64,000 bases of DNA from Drosophila miranda (Eukaryota > Arthropoda > Insecta > Diptera > Drosophilidae): assembly GCF_003369915.1 (NCBI RefSeq), contig NC_046674.1:1364001-1428000 (forward strand), written 5' to 3'. The position numbers were made by a program, and so were the translations under genes. Position 1 is the first letter of the stretch; every line of letters starts with the position of its first letter. Of the stretch, positions 1-10,983 are shown piece by piece. Below the pieces are notes generated by a model that saw only the letters and a list, made by a program, of their open reading frames with translations, made no database searches and had not been told where the DNA came from.

Positions 1-1906
1 AAAGGTGAAAAATAAAGAAACGCTCGGCTAATTAATGAATTAAACTAAACTGTTGTGCACGAAACATAAACAGAAATGGAATTGAGTCGAAAAATCGGCC
101 ATTGTGTGTGTGTGTGAACGGAAACGGAGAAAAAAATACTATGCTTCAAAAAAGCAGCCGTGGAAGTGGAAGTAAGCAAGTGATGGGCGGGGTGCGCGGC
201 GCTGCAGTTGCTCTGCAGAAAAAGAGACTCAAAGTGCATTGATATACACACACATACATGTGTAGTGCATAAGATTTGAATAATCTCTGCATAGATGTAT
301 TCCGTACATATGTACTTTGTGACTTTGTTAAAGTGAGGCTGTAAGCTCCTGATTCGATTCGAACTCGAACTCCAATTAGGGCAGTAAAAGAGCCATTGGA
401 AGCTGTACAGAGATGGTTGGGTTTGCTGCAATCAGCAGGTCGGGTGGGGACCGAAAAATATTTTTTTGAATTTTTGTGGTTGTGTTGGTTTTGATTTAAC
501 TGTTACAAATTCTTCATTTATTAGTTCAGACTTTATTGGAATATAACACGCAAATACAAATCAAGTGTACTTTTGTATTTTTTTTAAGAGTGGCGCAACG
601 ACGCATGTGCCGAATTGCAATCCATTGTTAAATTGTTAACGTTTAAGTTGTCTAAATTTATTGTTTCCATTTCGCACTAACGTGGGTGTGTTGTCTTTGG
701 CGATTCCGTTCCATCGGGAGGCTGTTTGCGATCGGTTTACTCATACAGCTACCCTTTGGTTACCTCTGCAGCACAAGGACTTTCTGGGCTAGCCCGAGAA
801 CTAGCCGTTTGTCAGCCGTCAACGTGGGCCCCTGACGCCTAAACGGAATAATCTCGTAGATCGTTTGTGCGTGCAAGAGCCGGAGTCGTAGCGGGAGACG
901 GACTTGCTGTTTGCCGAATCACGCATCACGCATCATCATCGCCGTTGCCATCGCCATCGTCCGAAAGAGCTATCTCTTAATTGGCTTAATCCCTGGAACG
1001 CAGCAGCTTGCTGTCGCTTGCTTGGTGAGTGTGTGCCGTCCGTCCCGGCCTTAGATTTAGCTTGTTTATTTCAATTTGTGGAATTATTTGATTGGCCAGA
1101 CCGTGGTTGCTGCACGGGCTCCCACCATTTCATATTCATATCGCACCCACTGGATGGGAGACACTTAATTAATTTATAGCCCTGCACTAATTGCTCTGGG
1201 CCAACCTCCTTGGGGGGGCAGGGGGGGGGGGGGGGCTGGGGATCCACTCGGCGTTAACCAAAAAGAGCACACAAAAATAATGTGTATCCGTATGCGCTTC
1301 CGCAGCAGCCGTAGATACACTCTCTCCATGATGTATGTATGTATGTGTGTGTGAGTCGGTAGCATGTGTATGCGTGTGCGTGTGTAGTAGTACCATCCCT
1401 GACCTGGCCCCTGGCCCGTGGCAGGTACATATGTACTTATGTACATGTCTACATGGGCATGCTAGAGCCGGTGGCAGCGGTGGCCCATGTGCATGTGTAT
1501 TTATAGCGATTGGCGTGTTTGGGTTTCTGTGCTTCCGAATCGCTTGCTTGCCCCACACGTCTCCCGGTCCTCTCCCTCATGCGTGCCACATTGGCTTCAA
1601 AAGGCCGACTCTAAATTAAAAAAAAAAACCAGAACAAAAATTACAGTGTGCCCCATTGAGCTGAAGTCGATGTGGAAATATCGTTGTAGCATGAACCCCA
1701 AATTGTCTTCAAAGGAAAACCCCCGGATGTGGCACGGTTTAGCCGCACAAGGCCAGGCCAGGCCAGGCCCAGAAGGTATCTATCGCCAGAGGTGTGGTAA
1801 CCAGACAAAACATTGCAGAAGTAATCTGCAGAAAGAAACCTGAGCTGAAATTGAGATGCCGTGCCACAATACTTGTACAGTGATTCCCTGCCATATCACT
1901 CATCAT

Positions 1907-1928
1907 ACACACACACACACACACACAC
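1907..1928. repeat. (AC)n microsatellite
   Basis: Uninterrupted dinucleotide run, followed at once by short ACATGT and TAG repeats up to about 1963. Confidence 0.9.
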
Positions 1929-2081
1929 ATGTACACATGTACACATGTAGTAGTAGTAGTAGTGCTGCCCAGATAGACAACTTCTTGGTGTCCATGTCTT
2001 TCGGGTCTTCCGTTCCGTTCCGCCGCTGAGTTCTGGATCGTACACGCACAGGCAGTTCTCTTTCTACCCATTTCTCCCCGC

Positions 2082-2107
2082 GTGTGTGTGTGTGTGTGTG
2101 TGTGTGT
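2082..2107. repeat. (TG)n microsatellite
   Basis: Uninterrupted dinucleotide run, about 13 units. Confidence 0.9.
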
Positions 2108-3956
2108 CTCTGCTAAATTAAGCCGCATTATTCGACTTCCTTTGTTTGGATTCGTTTTACTGGTACATGTGTCCAATTTTTCATCCAACGAAGTTTACTC
2201 TGCCGTCTGTCTGTGTGATTAGCCCATTTCTGCGGCTTTATCGGAGTGCGAGTGAGTCACACGAGCGGCCAAACGGGTTTCTGGCGGCAGCAGAGCCGCC
2301 AACCTGTTCATTCGCCACATCTTAACTCGGAGTCGGTCTGTGGTCTCCGCTCTGTGGGCTGCTGTCGGTTGCCCCAAATATATTTTTGCAAGGGTACGTT
2401 CTGAGCTGGAGAAAATCCCTCTCCCTCTAAATCCCTAAAAGTGCTAGGTGATAGTTTTTCGGAAGCAGATCAGGTGGATCTTACGGTCTTACGGTAACGT
2501 GAGTACGATTGCTGATTCACCGTTTACTCTACTCCGTAAACAGATCTATCTACTCTTCTGGCGTGGGCTATGACGAGTTCTACCTATTGTAGATAAACGG
2601 TGCTCTATTACTTTAACCTTCATTGTGGGATTTATTTGTATAACTGTTGGCGGCATATGTATACATATATATATGTATCTTAGTCTTGTGTCTTTCTTTT
2701 GCGCATATAGTCGTCAGCTGGTGCACACAAATATGTAGCCTTTCGCTTATGGGAAACGGCGATGAGCTGCGTCAAGCACATTGTGTGAATTTTGTGGCCG
2801 GCATTGGCCGGCATTCCCTATTTTTATTGCCTAAGAATAAATCTCGGAGCAAGGGGAATACTTCAGGTATTAGATCCAGGGGCTTTGATGTACAAAAGAG
2901 AGGGAATACAAAAAGCTTCCCCAGGTTTTCTCAGGCAATTCGATGGAATTTTGTTAGCTTTTTGTTGGGGAAGCCGAAGTCGACTTTGGCTTGGAAAACT
3001 CTGCGAATCGAAACAGATTATTCTAAGGCAGTTAACGTGCTTTAAGATAGGATTAGTGTAGGTTTCAATTGAGTATTTACACAATAGATTATCTCTATAG
3101 GTGTTCCTTAAATTGAATTAAGAACCATGTGTTTTTTTTTTACTTTATCACCCCACATTCCCCCATGATTCACTTCATATTTTCTTAACGAACAACTTAG
3201 TTGGCTTTTCAGAGAGGCTTTGAGGAAAAACGATGTTCTATATCCCACGGCCAATAAATGATCTTCGTTTTATGGGGCTCGCGGGGAGTTGTTCCACTTT
3301 GTAGCTGGGACTGCAAAGCTTTCTCCTGTTTGAAAAACAAAATCTGTCAGATTTCGCAACAAGAAACGAAACAAACGAACCGATTCAATTTCCAGAAATG
3401 GATCTGTAGACTCGCGTTACCCAAAAGGGAAATTTTATGATTATTATTTATACTAGTTGTTTGTTTGAGTCGCGACGAGTGGGGACTGGCACTGGCATTG
3501 TGATACTCGCAGTTGCAGCTGTCAGTCGGCAAGATCCATCTCGGGTTCCCTGGGCAAATGCTGTGTGGGGGAAATACGTGTACGTGTACATATGTGAATG
3601 TTTATTCAGCCCAATCCAGACTAGAGAGCACCCTCTGTTTGTCCTTGCCACCCGGTAACCTATCCTAGCCCGCCCACTGTGCGGCATCCTTGCAGCGGCG
3701 GACTGCGCATGTGCCATCCAGAGGCTGGGAGTTTGTTTTGTGTTTTTCGTTTCGATGGGCCAGGGCTTGTGCTGTGCTCACGTTTTGCTCATTGGCACCG
3801 AGTCGGGTCCGGAGCAACAGCAGCGAGCAGCGAGCAGCGAGCAGCGAGCAGTGCGTTCGCATGGCTGGCTCTTCCATCGCGGCTCCTGGTCTGGCCCACC
3901 CGCTCATGTCAAGGCCGTTCAGTGGCTGGTCCAGTGGCAGTATACAGAATTTCCTG

Positions 3957-3957
3957 C

Positions 3958-3994
<37 letters not shown>
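3957..3994. repeat. (CAG)n trinucleotide repeat
   Basis: About 12 CAG/AGC/GCA units. It is preceded at about 3820-3850 by a shorter 8-bp repeat (GCGAGCAG). All three + frames are open across it, so openness here is not evidence of coding. Confidence 0.85.
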
Positions 3995-3996
<2 letters not shown>

Positions 3997-4322
3997 GCCT
4001 CGCAGGCGTCCTCCTTCAACAAAGCATCGCTGTGCTATCCAGCCCTCCGCTTAGTCTTCTCCAAACCAGGACACGCGGCGTGTCCGCAATTAAAAGCAGA
4101 GTCGCGACCTGCACTGTTTGGACACAGGCCATTAAAGCCCTGTTAACAAGTGCAGTCACACGGAATTATCTTCTTTTTTTTTCTGTACGTAAACATCCAT
4201 TAACGAACGCCAGGGGCGACACCGAAACTAATCCAACGATAGCAATGTACTGAAGAAGGAGAAAAAAACCAACTCAAGATAGTTCGGATGGGCGGAAAAT
4301 GCAGTGCCCTTCATGTTTGTCT

Positions 4323-4338
4323 CTGTGTGCGTGTGTGT

Positions 4339-4390
<52 letters not shown>
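4323..4390. repeat. Long (TG)n microsatellite
   Basis: About 68 bp of TG/GT dinucleotide with two interruptions near the 5' end; the longest dinucleotide run in the window. Confidence 0.92.
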
Positions 4391-4391
<1 letters not shown>

Positions 4392-4980
4392 GACTTCTGT
4401 TGCGACACATTCTGTGTAGTTTGTGGCACAATGTGAGAGGCCGTGGCGGCACTGCCCCTGCCCTGACCAGCGGACACAAAGTTCATTAAACTTTTCGCTT
4501 TCTTTGTCTGTCTATGGGAGGCCATGACTCTAGCGTCTGCCCGCACGCCCGCCCTTCCTGCCAGTCGGACTGTGAATTAACGGCCTTCTTGTCCGTAGCC
4601 AACGAACGGAGTATCCAATTCTCGAGTGACGATCACGATGAGCTGTGCAGACAGAGGAAGGGGTGGCCTCTTGGCATTATAGCAGATCCAAAGTAACTAC
4701 ATATATTGACTAAAACATGAACATTTACCTTGGATTTTATGTCTAAATATTCTGATGAATATTGGAACTATTCAAACTAGTAAACATATCACGTTCACCA
4801 AGGTGAGGATTTTGGGGGGATTTTTCTGACGTCCTGGTCATCTCTATGCCCATGGACTCACAGAAGCTCCATTCTGGGTCATAGTATACACGATCCTTGC
4901 CTCGCACACAATCGAATCACGAAAAGAACATCGCGCCGGGGCAGAAGCACAAGTGCGTGCCTGTCGCCCAAGCGCACATG

Positions 4981-5053
4981 GCCTCGGTGGCGCAGTTGGC
5001 AGCGCGTAAGTCTCATAATCTTAAGGTCGTGAGTTCGAGCCTCACCCGGGGCA
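4981..5053 (+). tRNA. tRNA-Met (CAT), elongator type
   Basis: A 73-nt cloverleaf can be folded. The 7-bp acceptor stem pairs GCCTCGG with CCGGGGC and the discriminator base is A. The D arm contains GGCGCAGTTGGCAGCGC. The anticodon loop is CTCATAA, giving anticodon CAT (Met). The T arm contains the standard GTTCGAGCC B-box region. A T6 run about 8 bp downstream (TACGCTTTTTTG) fits an RNA polymerase III terminator. The acceptor stem and loop suit the elongator rather than the initiator tRNA. It stands alone, upstream of the first prominin-like gene on the same strand. Confidence 0.95.
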
Positions 5054-5163
5054 TGTACGCTTTTTTGTTCTGTGTGTGTTCTTTTTTGCATTCTTTTTCC
5101 ATCGGTGTTTACGTCGTTGCATAGTTGGTAGTGCACGCCCAATTTTGCCAGCTCGAAATGGTG

Positions 5164-5205
5164 CTTATAAAAGCCATAGATGATATAATTTGTCGGCATC
5201 AAGCC
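5164..5205 (+). promoter_or_regulatory. Candidate TATA promoter
   Basis: CTTATAAAAGCC begins near 5165, with a possible start about 30 bp downstream in GGCATCAAGC. It lies about 650 bp upstream of the prominin-like ATG on the same strand and could serve that gene, but no transcript evidence exists here. Confidence 0.3.
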
Positions 5206-5420
5206 CCAGAGCCCAGAGCCCAGAGCCAGTCCTTTGTGTCGCCTCTCGGCCGCATGGAGGGAATGCAATGCATGCCCTAATCCATTTTCATCTTCTCGTT
5301 TTCACTCATTGGCCTTAATTGATGTCAAGTGGGTATATCTGTGTCTGTTTCTGTTCCTGTTTCTGTGTGTGACGATGTGGAACCAATCCTATAACCGCTC
5401 ATTTCTTAAGCAAACTTAAA

Positions 5421-5453
5421 GGGGTTACGGGTTACGGGTTACGGGTTACGGGT
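5421..5453. repeat. (GGGTTAC)n tandem repeat
   Basis: Four units of the heptamer GGGTTAC. It resembles a telomeric repeat, but flies do not use such telomeres, so this is best read as a microsatellite. Confidence 0.85.
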
Positions 5454-5848
5454 GTAAAAGGGTGCTCCCATTTTCCTGGCAGCAAGAAGCAAATGTTTAC
5501 TATTTTATTGCCTTTGATTCGCATTTATTATTGAAATAGCACATGCCAATGGCACATTAGGGGGTGTGCCCTGGCCTCCATCTGAAGCTCCATTTCTGTA
5601 TACTCACTCACACACATTCCGTTTCCGTTTCCATTTCCATTTCCACTTCCATTTCCGACTCCATTTCCATCTGTGTCTGAATACAGGCCAGTGAAGGCGT
5701 GAAATGGGTGCGCGGCAGCACGTCGTAAGGAATACGATCATCGCATAACTCGCATAAATCGCATATTGAGATTCAAGGAGCAGACCAGAGCAGACCAGAC
5801 CAGACGACCAGCGAATTTATTTGTACGGAGAGAAATCCCGAGAGAGCA

Positions 5849-8800
5849 ATGAGTCAAGCCAATGCGCCAGAGCCACCGGCGGCGGCGGTCAAGCCAAAGG
5901 CGCCGAGGTGTCGCAAGCGCCGACAGCGCCGGAAGCGGCAGATCGCCTACCTGGCCATATGCAGCCTGAGCGTGGCAGTGTTTGGACTCGCGCTGGCCAC
6001 GCTGATACGACCAGCAGCCGCCGCCGACGCAGACGCTGACGCTGACGCCTCGAACGAGAAAACGGAAAAGAAAGGTGACGACCAAAATCCCCAGCTGGAA
6101 TGGCGGGCGGGCTACGCGGGGCACGGCACCACCCACGAGCAGATGGGGGAGCTGCATTGGGCACCGGTTGACTACACCCCCTACAAGCCTACCGTGAACT
6201 ATACTCGCCCGCCCACATCCCCGACGACTGCCATGAATCCGATTTTCAACTTCACGCACAAGCTGTACGACAGCATAATCTCGGATGAGCCGGCCCTGCC
6301 ACCGGGTGAGTAAAGTGCACGTTGTCTCCTGCCAATCGACGTCCAATCGATCTCTGTTCTGTCTCCGCCAGGCTACATTGTGATGCAGGGCGACTCCCTG
6401 GCTCTTGGTCCCAAGTTCCACAATGCCGACTTTCGAGATCTTATAGCCCGCTATTGGTTGGTTCTCATCTTCATTCTCTTCCTCTGCGTCATCATTGTGG
6501 TCATGCCGTTCGTAGCGTAAGTAATATGCAATACATAGATGCACATGTCTCCATATGTCTCCATCCACTACTCGACTACAGCGTCTGCTATTGCTGCCTT
6601 TGCTGCTGCCGCCGGTGCCGTCAGGGCTGTCCCCCATGTACCAGCAAGCAGGATGCCCGACGACGGCTGTGGTGCGGCGTTTGTCTTCTCATCCTTATAG
6701 TGGGACTGATGTGAGTGATCTGTGTATATATATCTGTGTATATACTAAATGTATGGTAATTGGTCTGCGTTCCACAGCTTTGGCATTGTTATTGCCTTCG
6801 TGACAAACAGGCTGCTGGACAGGGGCTTCGATCAGGCCACCGTGACAATGAAGCGCGGCAGCGATGACATTTGCTTGTTCCTGAAGGATGTGGCCGACCA
6901 CGTTCACCACCTGATGGTGTACAACTACGAGGAAATGCAGACGCACATTTCCGATGAGCTAAGCAGTAGGGATCTGCTTTGCACCTGTGTGCGCCTTCTT
7001 CTACTTGTAATCTAATCACTGACCTTTCTGTTCAGATGCCCACAAGCATATATTTTTGGACTTGGCGGATACATCGGAGAGCACCTCTTTGACTGAGCTG
7101 GAGCGGATATTGCACAACATGCCGGAGGCGAGACAGCTGATGGAACAAGTCGCCAAAATGGAAACGGACTTGCGCTTCTATGGGGCCCAACTGCGAGACG
7201 GTAAGGAGTGAAATTTCCAACAACTGTACATATCTGTATGTCCATCGTCTTGGCAGGTCTTCGGGGCATGAAGCGGGATATCAACTTTGCGGTGGCCAAT
7301 CTGTGCACCACTCAGGAATGCCAGACCTTCCTAAGCTCCAGCAGCATTGAGATGATAGACACCTCCAAGTGCCTGCACTTTGATACGGTCAGACATTCTG
7401 TCAGTCAGACAAATCGTGTGCGAATAATAAGCAACTGAAATTTTAGATTCCCAATGCCACGAAATATCTGGAAGGCTTGAACATTGTGGTTAAGGAGAAC
7501 TATATCAAAATACCCACGGACGGACTCACCCGCATGGAGAATGTCAGCCTGAAGGTTAAGGAACAGCTGAACTCTGTTGCACCGACCATTATTCGGGACC
7601 TAAACGGCGGCAGGGACACGTTCCGCTCGCACGCGAGGAGAATACGCAACCAAGTGGATGCAGTGCTCAGTCAGATTCACCTGAAGACCTCACGCTCGTC
7701 CAGGTCCTTTGATGATGTGTACGATAAGTTTGGCAACAATCGCAGCGTTATCAGCGTCATTGTGTGCCTGCTCATGATAATGGTGAGGCACTATCACCGT
7801 CTGTTCGGTGCAGTCCATAGTTTGGTAACCCTTCCATTCCATCTACTCCACTAGATTCTTGGCATCTTGATTGTATCTTTGCTTTGCGGCTGCTTCGGTA
7901 GACGGAAGACTGGCTATCGCGATGACTGCTGCAGCAAGGCAACGGCTGCCAACTGCCTATTTCTGTAAGTGGAGATAGGATCGGATCTGTGGCCTGATGG
8001 TGGATGGTGGATGGTGGACTAATTGTGGAGTTTGACATTATCTTTCAGGGCCATTTTATTGATATTCTGTCTGATCTCGTTCATCACGCTTATGGGACTG
8101 GTCTACTTCATGATCGGTCTAGTCACTTACCAGGGAGCCTGTGCCCCACTCCGGGATGTGGATAAGAACGGGCTGTTCAGGCAACTGGACTCTATGGTCG
8201 ATCTGAATCGCTATCTGCCGCGCGCCGACGATGCAGAACCTCAGAGGGCAGCCCCACCCCTGCGCATGTCGAATGCGCTCAAGATGTGCGAGGCCAATCA
8301 GTCGGTATTCGATATGCTGCGAGCAAACAGACTGTACGACATCAACGAACTAAAGCGCATCAAGGTGATGTCGTCCGAGGAGGATTCAGACAGCACCAAA
8401 ATATTCGACGAGGATATGTCTAAAACTGAGCTCCTAACACCGGCAGAGTTTGAAAAACTTGAAGCAATGCGTCAAGGCGGTGCGGCCGATTACCACAGCG
8501 AACTCTTTAAGGATCTATGCAGTGAGTTCACGCCGGTCAATCTGAACGCACTTGGCGAGAAAATGTACGCGTTGTCGAACAGCTTGGAGTCACCGACGTT
8601 TGGCTGGGCCCGAGTTTCCTTCTGGAATGAGGGCCTCAACGCCAAGTCGTACTATCAGAACTTTGTACCCAAGCTAACGACCATTGTCGAGAAGATGAAG
8701 AGCAACATGAAGCGTATCGACGAGCTGCTCTTATACGAGAATCGCGACTTTAACAACAGCATAAGACTGCTGCTGAAGGCCGTGAGAGAATCACAAAATT

Positions 8801-10983
8801 TCATTCAGACCAAGGGCACTACATATATCAATGAGCTGGGTAAGAACCTCACCAGCACCATTTCGCAAATGATCGACGAGTACATCTCCATGGTCATCGA
8901 CGAGTCCAATGAGAATGTCGGCCGCTGTGAGCCCCTTGCCTACATTTATCATCAAGGCGTTGACTTGGTTTGTCGCAGCATGGTCGATCCCATAGTGAGT
9001 GCAGATGTCTTGTGTTTTGGTTTGATCCACCATTCTCTAACCTTTCTGTGTTCTCTCTCTCTCTTTCTCTCTTAGAACGGATACTGGGTGGGCGTGCTGC
9101 TCTGCGCCCTGCTCTTCCTGCCCATACTGTATGTCTCTCACCGTCTGATGTGCCTGTACAAGAAGGTCTATCCATATATGGCTTCTGTCGCTAGCCATGT
9201 GGACGTCGTTTACGAGGGCGGGTATGTCAACTTTCTTCTTAGCTCCAATTTCAGTCTCTGCTAATTCACCGTCCCCAAAGCTGTCCCGTATGTACGGGAT
9301 TGCCCTATGTGCAACAAACCTGTGCCGGTGGGCAGCAGGCCTATTGCGCGTGCCCCGGCAAAGAACAGGGACGTCCTTCAGGCGGTGCAGGTCCCGCCGA
9401 TGAAGATCCCATATTTGATGGCCAAGTCTCTCCGCTGGAGATGAATAAACACAAGCAAGATTAGCCAGATTAGCAAGATTAACAATATGTTTCGGGGAAG
9501 GATCGACATCTACTCAGAAATTGTACATTTTACTAAACATAACCGTTCTCATTTGTACCCGTTACCATTTTTATCGAATGCATGACGTGAAAATTGCCAG
9601 CGCCTGCACATTAACCGAAATCTCTCTCACACTCTTCTCATTTCACTGCTAACCCCGCCTCATCCATCCCGCACGCAGCAGCGAACGCCTATACGACGCT
9701 TATAGTGAGCGCGAGCGCGAACACGTTCCATTGGCTAAGTAAGAGATCATTATTTTGTGTGCTTTTTGTGTTCAGTTGATCAATTTAATTAATGCTCTAC
9801 CTCTTGTGTCTTCCATTGTAGTGTGCCAAAGAAACGGCGCAAGGCCTACGAACGACGTCGCGAGCAGCAGGAATACTATGAGGACGCATCGCCCAGTGTG
9901 TCGCGTGCCACTCGCTCCGGTGGTGGTGGCGGTGGCGGTGGCGGTGGTGCTGGCGGGGATGGAGCTCCTGGCAGCAGTAGCATGAGGTACAACGATATGG
10001 CGCCCACGTAAGTGTCCAGCAGCTAGGTGCTGGAGTTGGTGCCTCTCAAAGTTCACACAGATCCTTATCATCATCTCGTAACACTGCCAAACAACGCGCT
10101 TAGCCCAATCCACAACAACAGATGGTTAAACTCGCTGTCTTATCGCTAATTTGGAATTTTTTTGTTTAATTTAGCGCCAAAATTGTGGCTAAAGATACGC
10201 GGCCAAAGGCATTGGTGGCAGATGGCTTCTTTTAGGGACGGTCGGTTCGGTTTCTTTTTGGTAATGTGCGGTAATCCAACATTCACTCAATGTTCGTTCT
10301 GGGCGGACTCGCTTTGAGTGCGTCTCTGTGTCTGTGTGTGAATGGACTGGACGGACTTCAGTTCCCTGGCACCTTGCTTGTTATACGTTTTTAATGATTC
10401 ATTTTAAGATACTGTTTCTTCTTCACCCTACTAACTTTTTAACTTCATTCATGGTTCGAGTCGGTTCGAGAAATACTGCAAATTGGGGGTCCAGTCTATT
10501 GGGGGATACCACCTGTATGTACGGGGCTCTTTCGTTGTTGTAACCTTTCCTTGTACTCTGTCGGACATCTTCAGAGACCACCGCTTGTCCTAACGCTATC
10601 CGGATTGTTGTTCCAAAGTCTAAAGCACTGGCCGGACTCGGTATCGGTACTCACATCCGCTAAACACCGCTTTGTTGTCCCATACCCATCTGTTGAAGCC
10701 CCGTGTGGGGTAACAGTATGACTAATTCCCTGACTCCCCTGAATCGCTGCTGTGCGTGAGTCGTCGCCATTTACATTTACATTTGCGTATTTAATATTCC
10801 TTTTCAATGATTGCCAACAGACATTCGTAGACTTTGCAGCATTTTAATTAAATGTTTTATGCAATCCTCAGGCATTGGGACCACGAGCCACCCCGCTACC
10901 ACAATCCACCAGCTGCGCCTCCATCCTCTGAATACGAACGCCCACCGCCCTACTACTATCCGGGCGCCTCCGAACAGGACTAG
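5849..10983 (+). CDS. promL: Prominin-like five-pass membrane glycoprotein
   Basis: Prominins sit in plasma-membrane protrusions and bind cholesterol. Coding exons: 5849-6305, 6372-6516, 6582-6710, 6778-6965, 7036-7200, 7257-7387, 7447-7782, 7855-7964, 8049-8994, 9076-9221, then alternative ends. With 9281-9464 the protein is 978 aa; with 9679-9738, 9822-10007 and 10872-10983 it is 1036 aa. All phases close. The N-terminus is basic (residues 15-31) and then hydrophobic (32-53, signal or anchor). TM1 is about 179-202, followed by the prominin-type cysteine cluster CYCCLCCC. TM2 is about 230-253, TM3 about 504-532, TM4 about 550-580 and TM5 about 872-891. Two large extracellular loops (about 254-503 and 581-870) lie between them. 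The cytoplasmic tail follows TM5. The start was chosen as the first ATG ahead of the hydrophobic segment. The symbol follows the fly prominin-like gene; which of the two copies here is its direct orthologue is not settled. Confidence 0.92.
9281..9464 (+). CDS. promL: Short alternative C-terminal exon of promL (Cys-rich tail)
   Basis: Joined after GG at 9221 in phase 2, this terminal exon encodes about 60 residues beginning GCPVCTGLPYVQQTC, with five cysteines in the first 25 residues, and stops at TAG 9462-9464. The acceptor is CCCCAAAG. The second prominin-like gene ends with an exon beginning GCPFCTGLP in the same phase, which shows that this tail is ancient and coding. It is mutually exclusive with the long-tail exons at 9679-10983, because it carries its own stop codon. 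Confidence 0.85.
9679..10983 (+). CDS. promL: Long alternative C-terminal exons of promL (PPxY tail)
   Basis: Three further exons (9679 or 9682-9738, 9822-10007, 10872-10983) join exon 10 in the same phase as the short tail and stay open to TAG at 10981-10983. The tail has an acidic/basic segment, a highly basic stretch (KKRRKAYERRREQQ), a polyglycine run of 10 encoded by GGT/GGC repeats, and a proline/tyrosine-rich end holding PPRY and PPPY. Both fit the PPxY motif bound by WW domains, for example NEDD4-family ligases. The first acceptor is a tandem GCAGCAG site. Clean splice sites and frame closure over three introns argue that it is real; expression is not known. Confidence 0.8.
9934..9956 (+). 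repeat. Coding GGT/GGC repeat (polyglycine)
   Basis: A trinucleotide repeat inside the long-tail exon encodes ten consecutive glycines, so tail length is likely to vary between strains. Confidence 0.75.
10008..10871 (+). other. Last intron of the promL long-tail isoform
   Basis: About 0.86 kb bounded by GTAAGT and TCCTCAG. No other exon, RNA gene or repeat was recognised in it. Confidence 0.6.

Larger units (their letters stand above)
1..4980. other. Non-coding, microsatellite-rich region
   Basis: I found no supportable protein-coding exon here. Open frames exist, but they are short, biased toward repeats, or overlap equally long frames on the other strand. Visible contents are a poly-G stretch near 1213-1235, (AC)n at 1907-1928, (TG)n at 2082-2107, a CAG-type run at 3957-3994 and a long (TG)n at 4323-4390. 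A sequence ending in a good donor (GTGAGT at about 2499) could be a 5' UTR exon of an unidentified gene, but nothing downstream can be tied to it. Confidence 0.6.
5054..5848 (+). other. Upstream region of the first prominin-like gene
   Basis: About 0.8 kb without an ORF of interest. It contains a TATA-like element at about 5166, a GGGTTAC tandem repeat at 5421-5453 and short CCATTTC repeats at 5620-5670, then leads into the presumed 5' UTR before the ATG at 5849. Confidence 0.5.

Noticed and set aside
3679..4253. Several overlapping open frames of 100-190 codons around a CAG repeat
   Set aside because: All three + frames are open because of the repeat, none shows a recognisable domain, and no splice context links them to a gene.
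5421..5453. Telomere-like repeat as evidence of a chromosome end or fusion
   Set aside because: Drosophila telomeres are retrotransposon-based, and only four units are present inside ordinary genic DNA.
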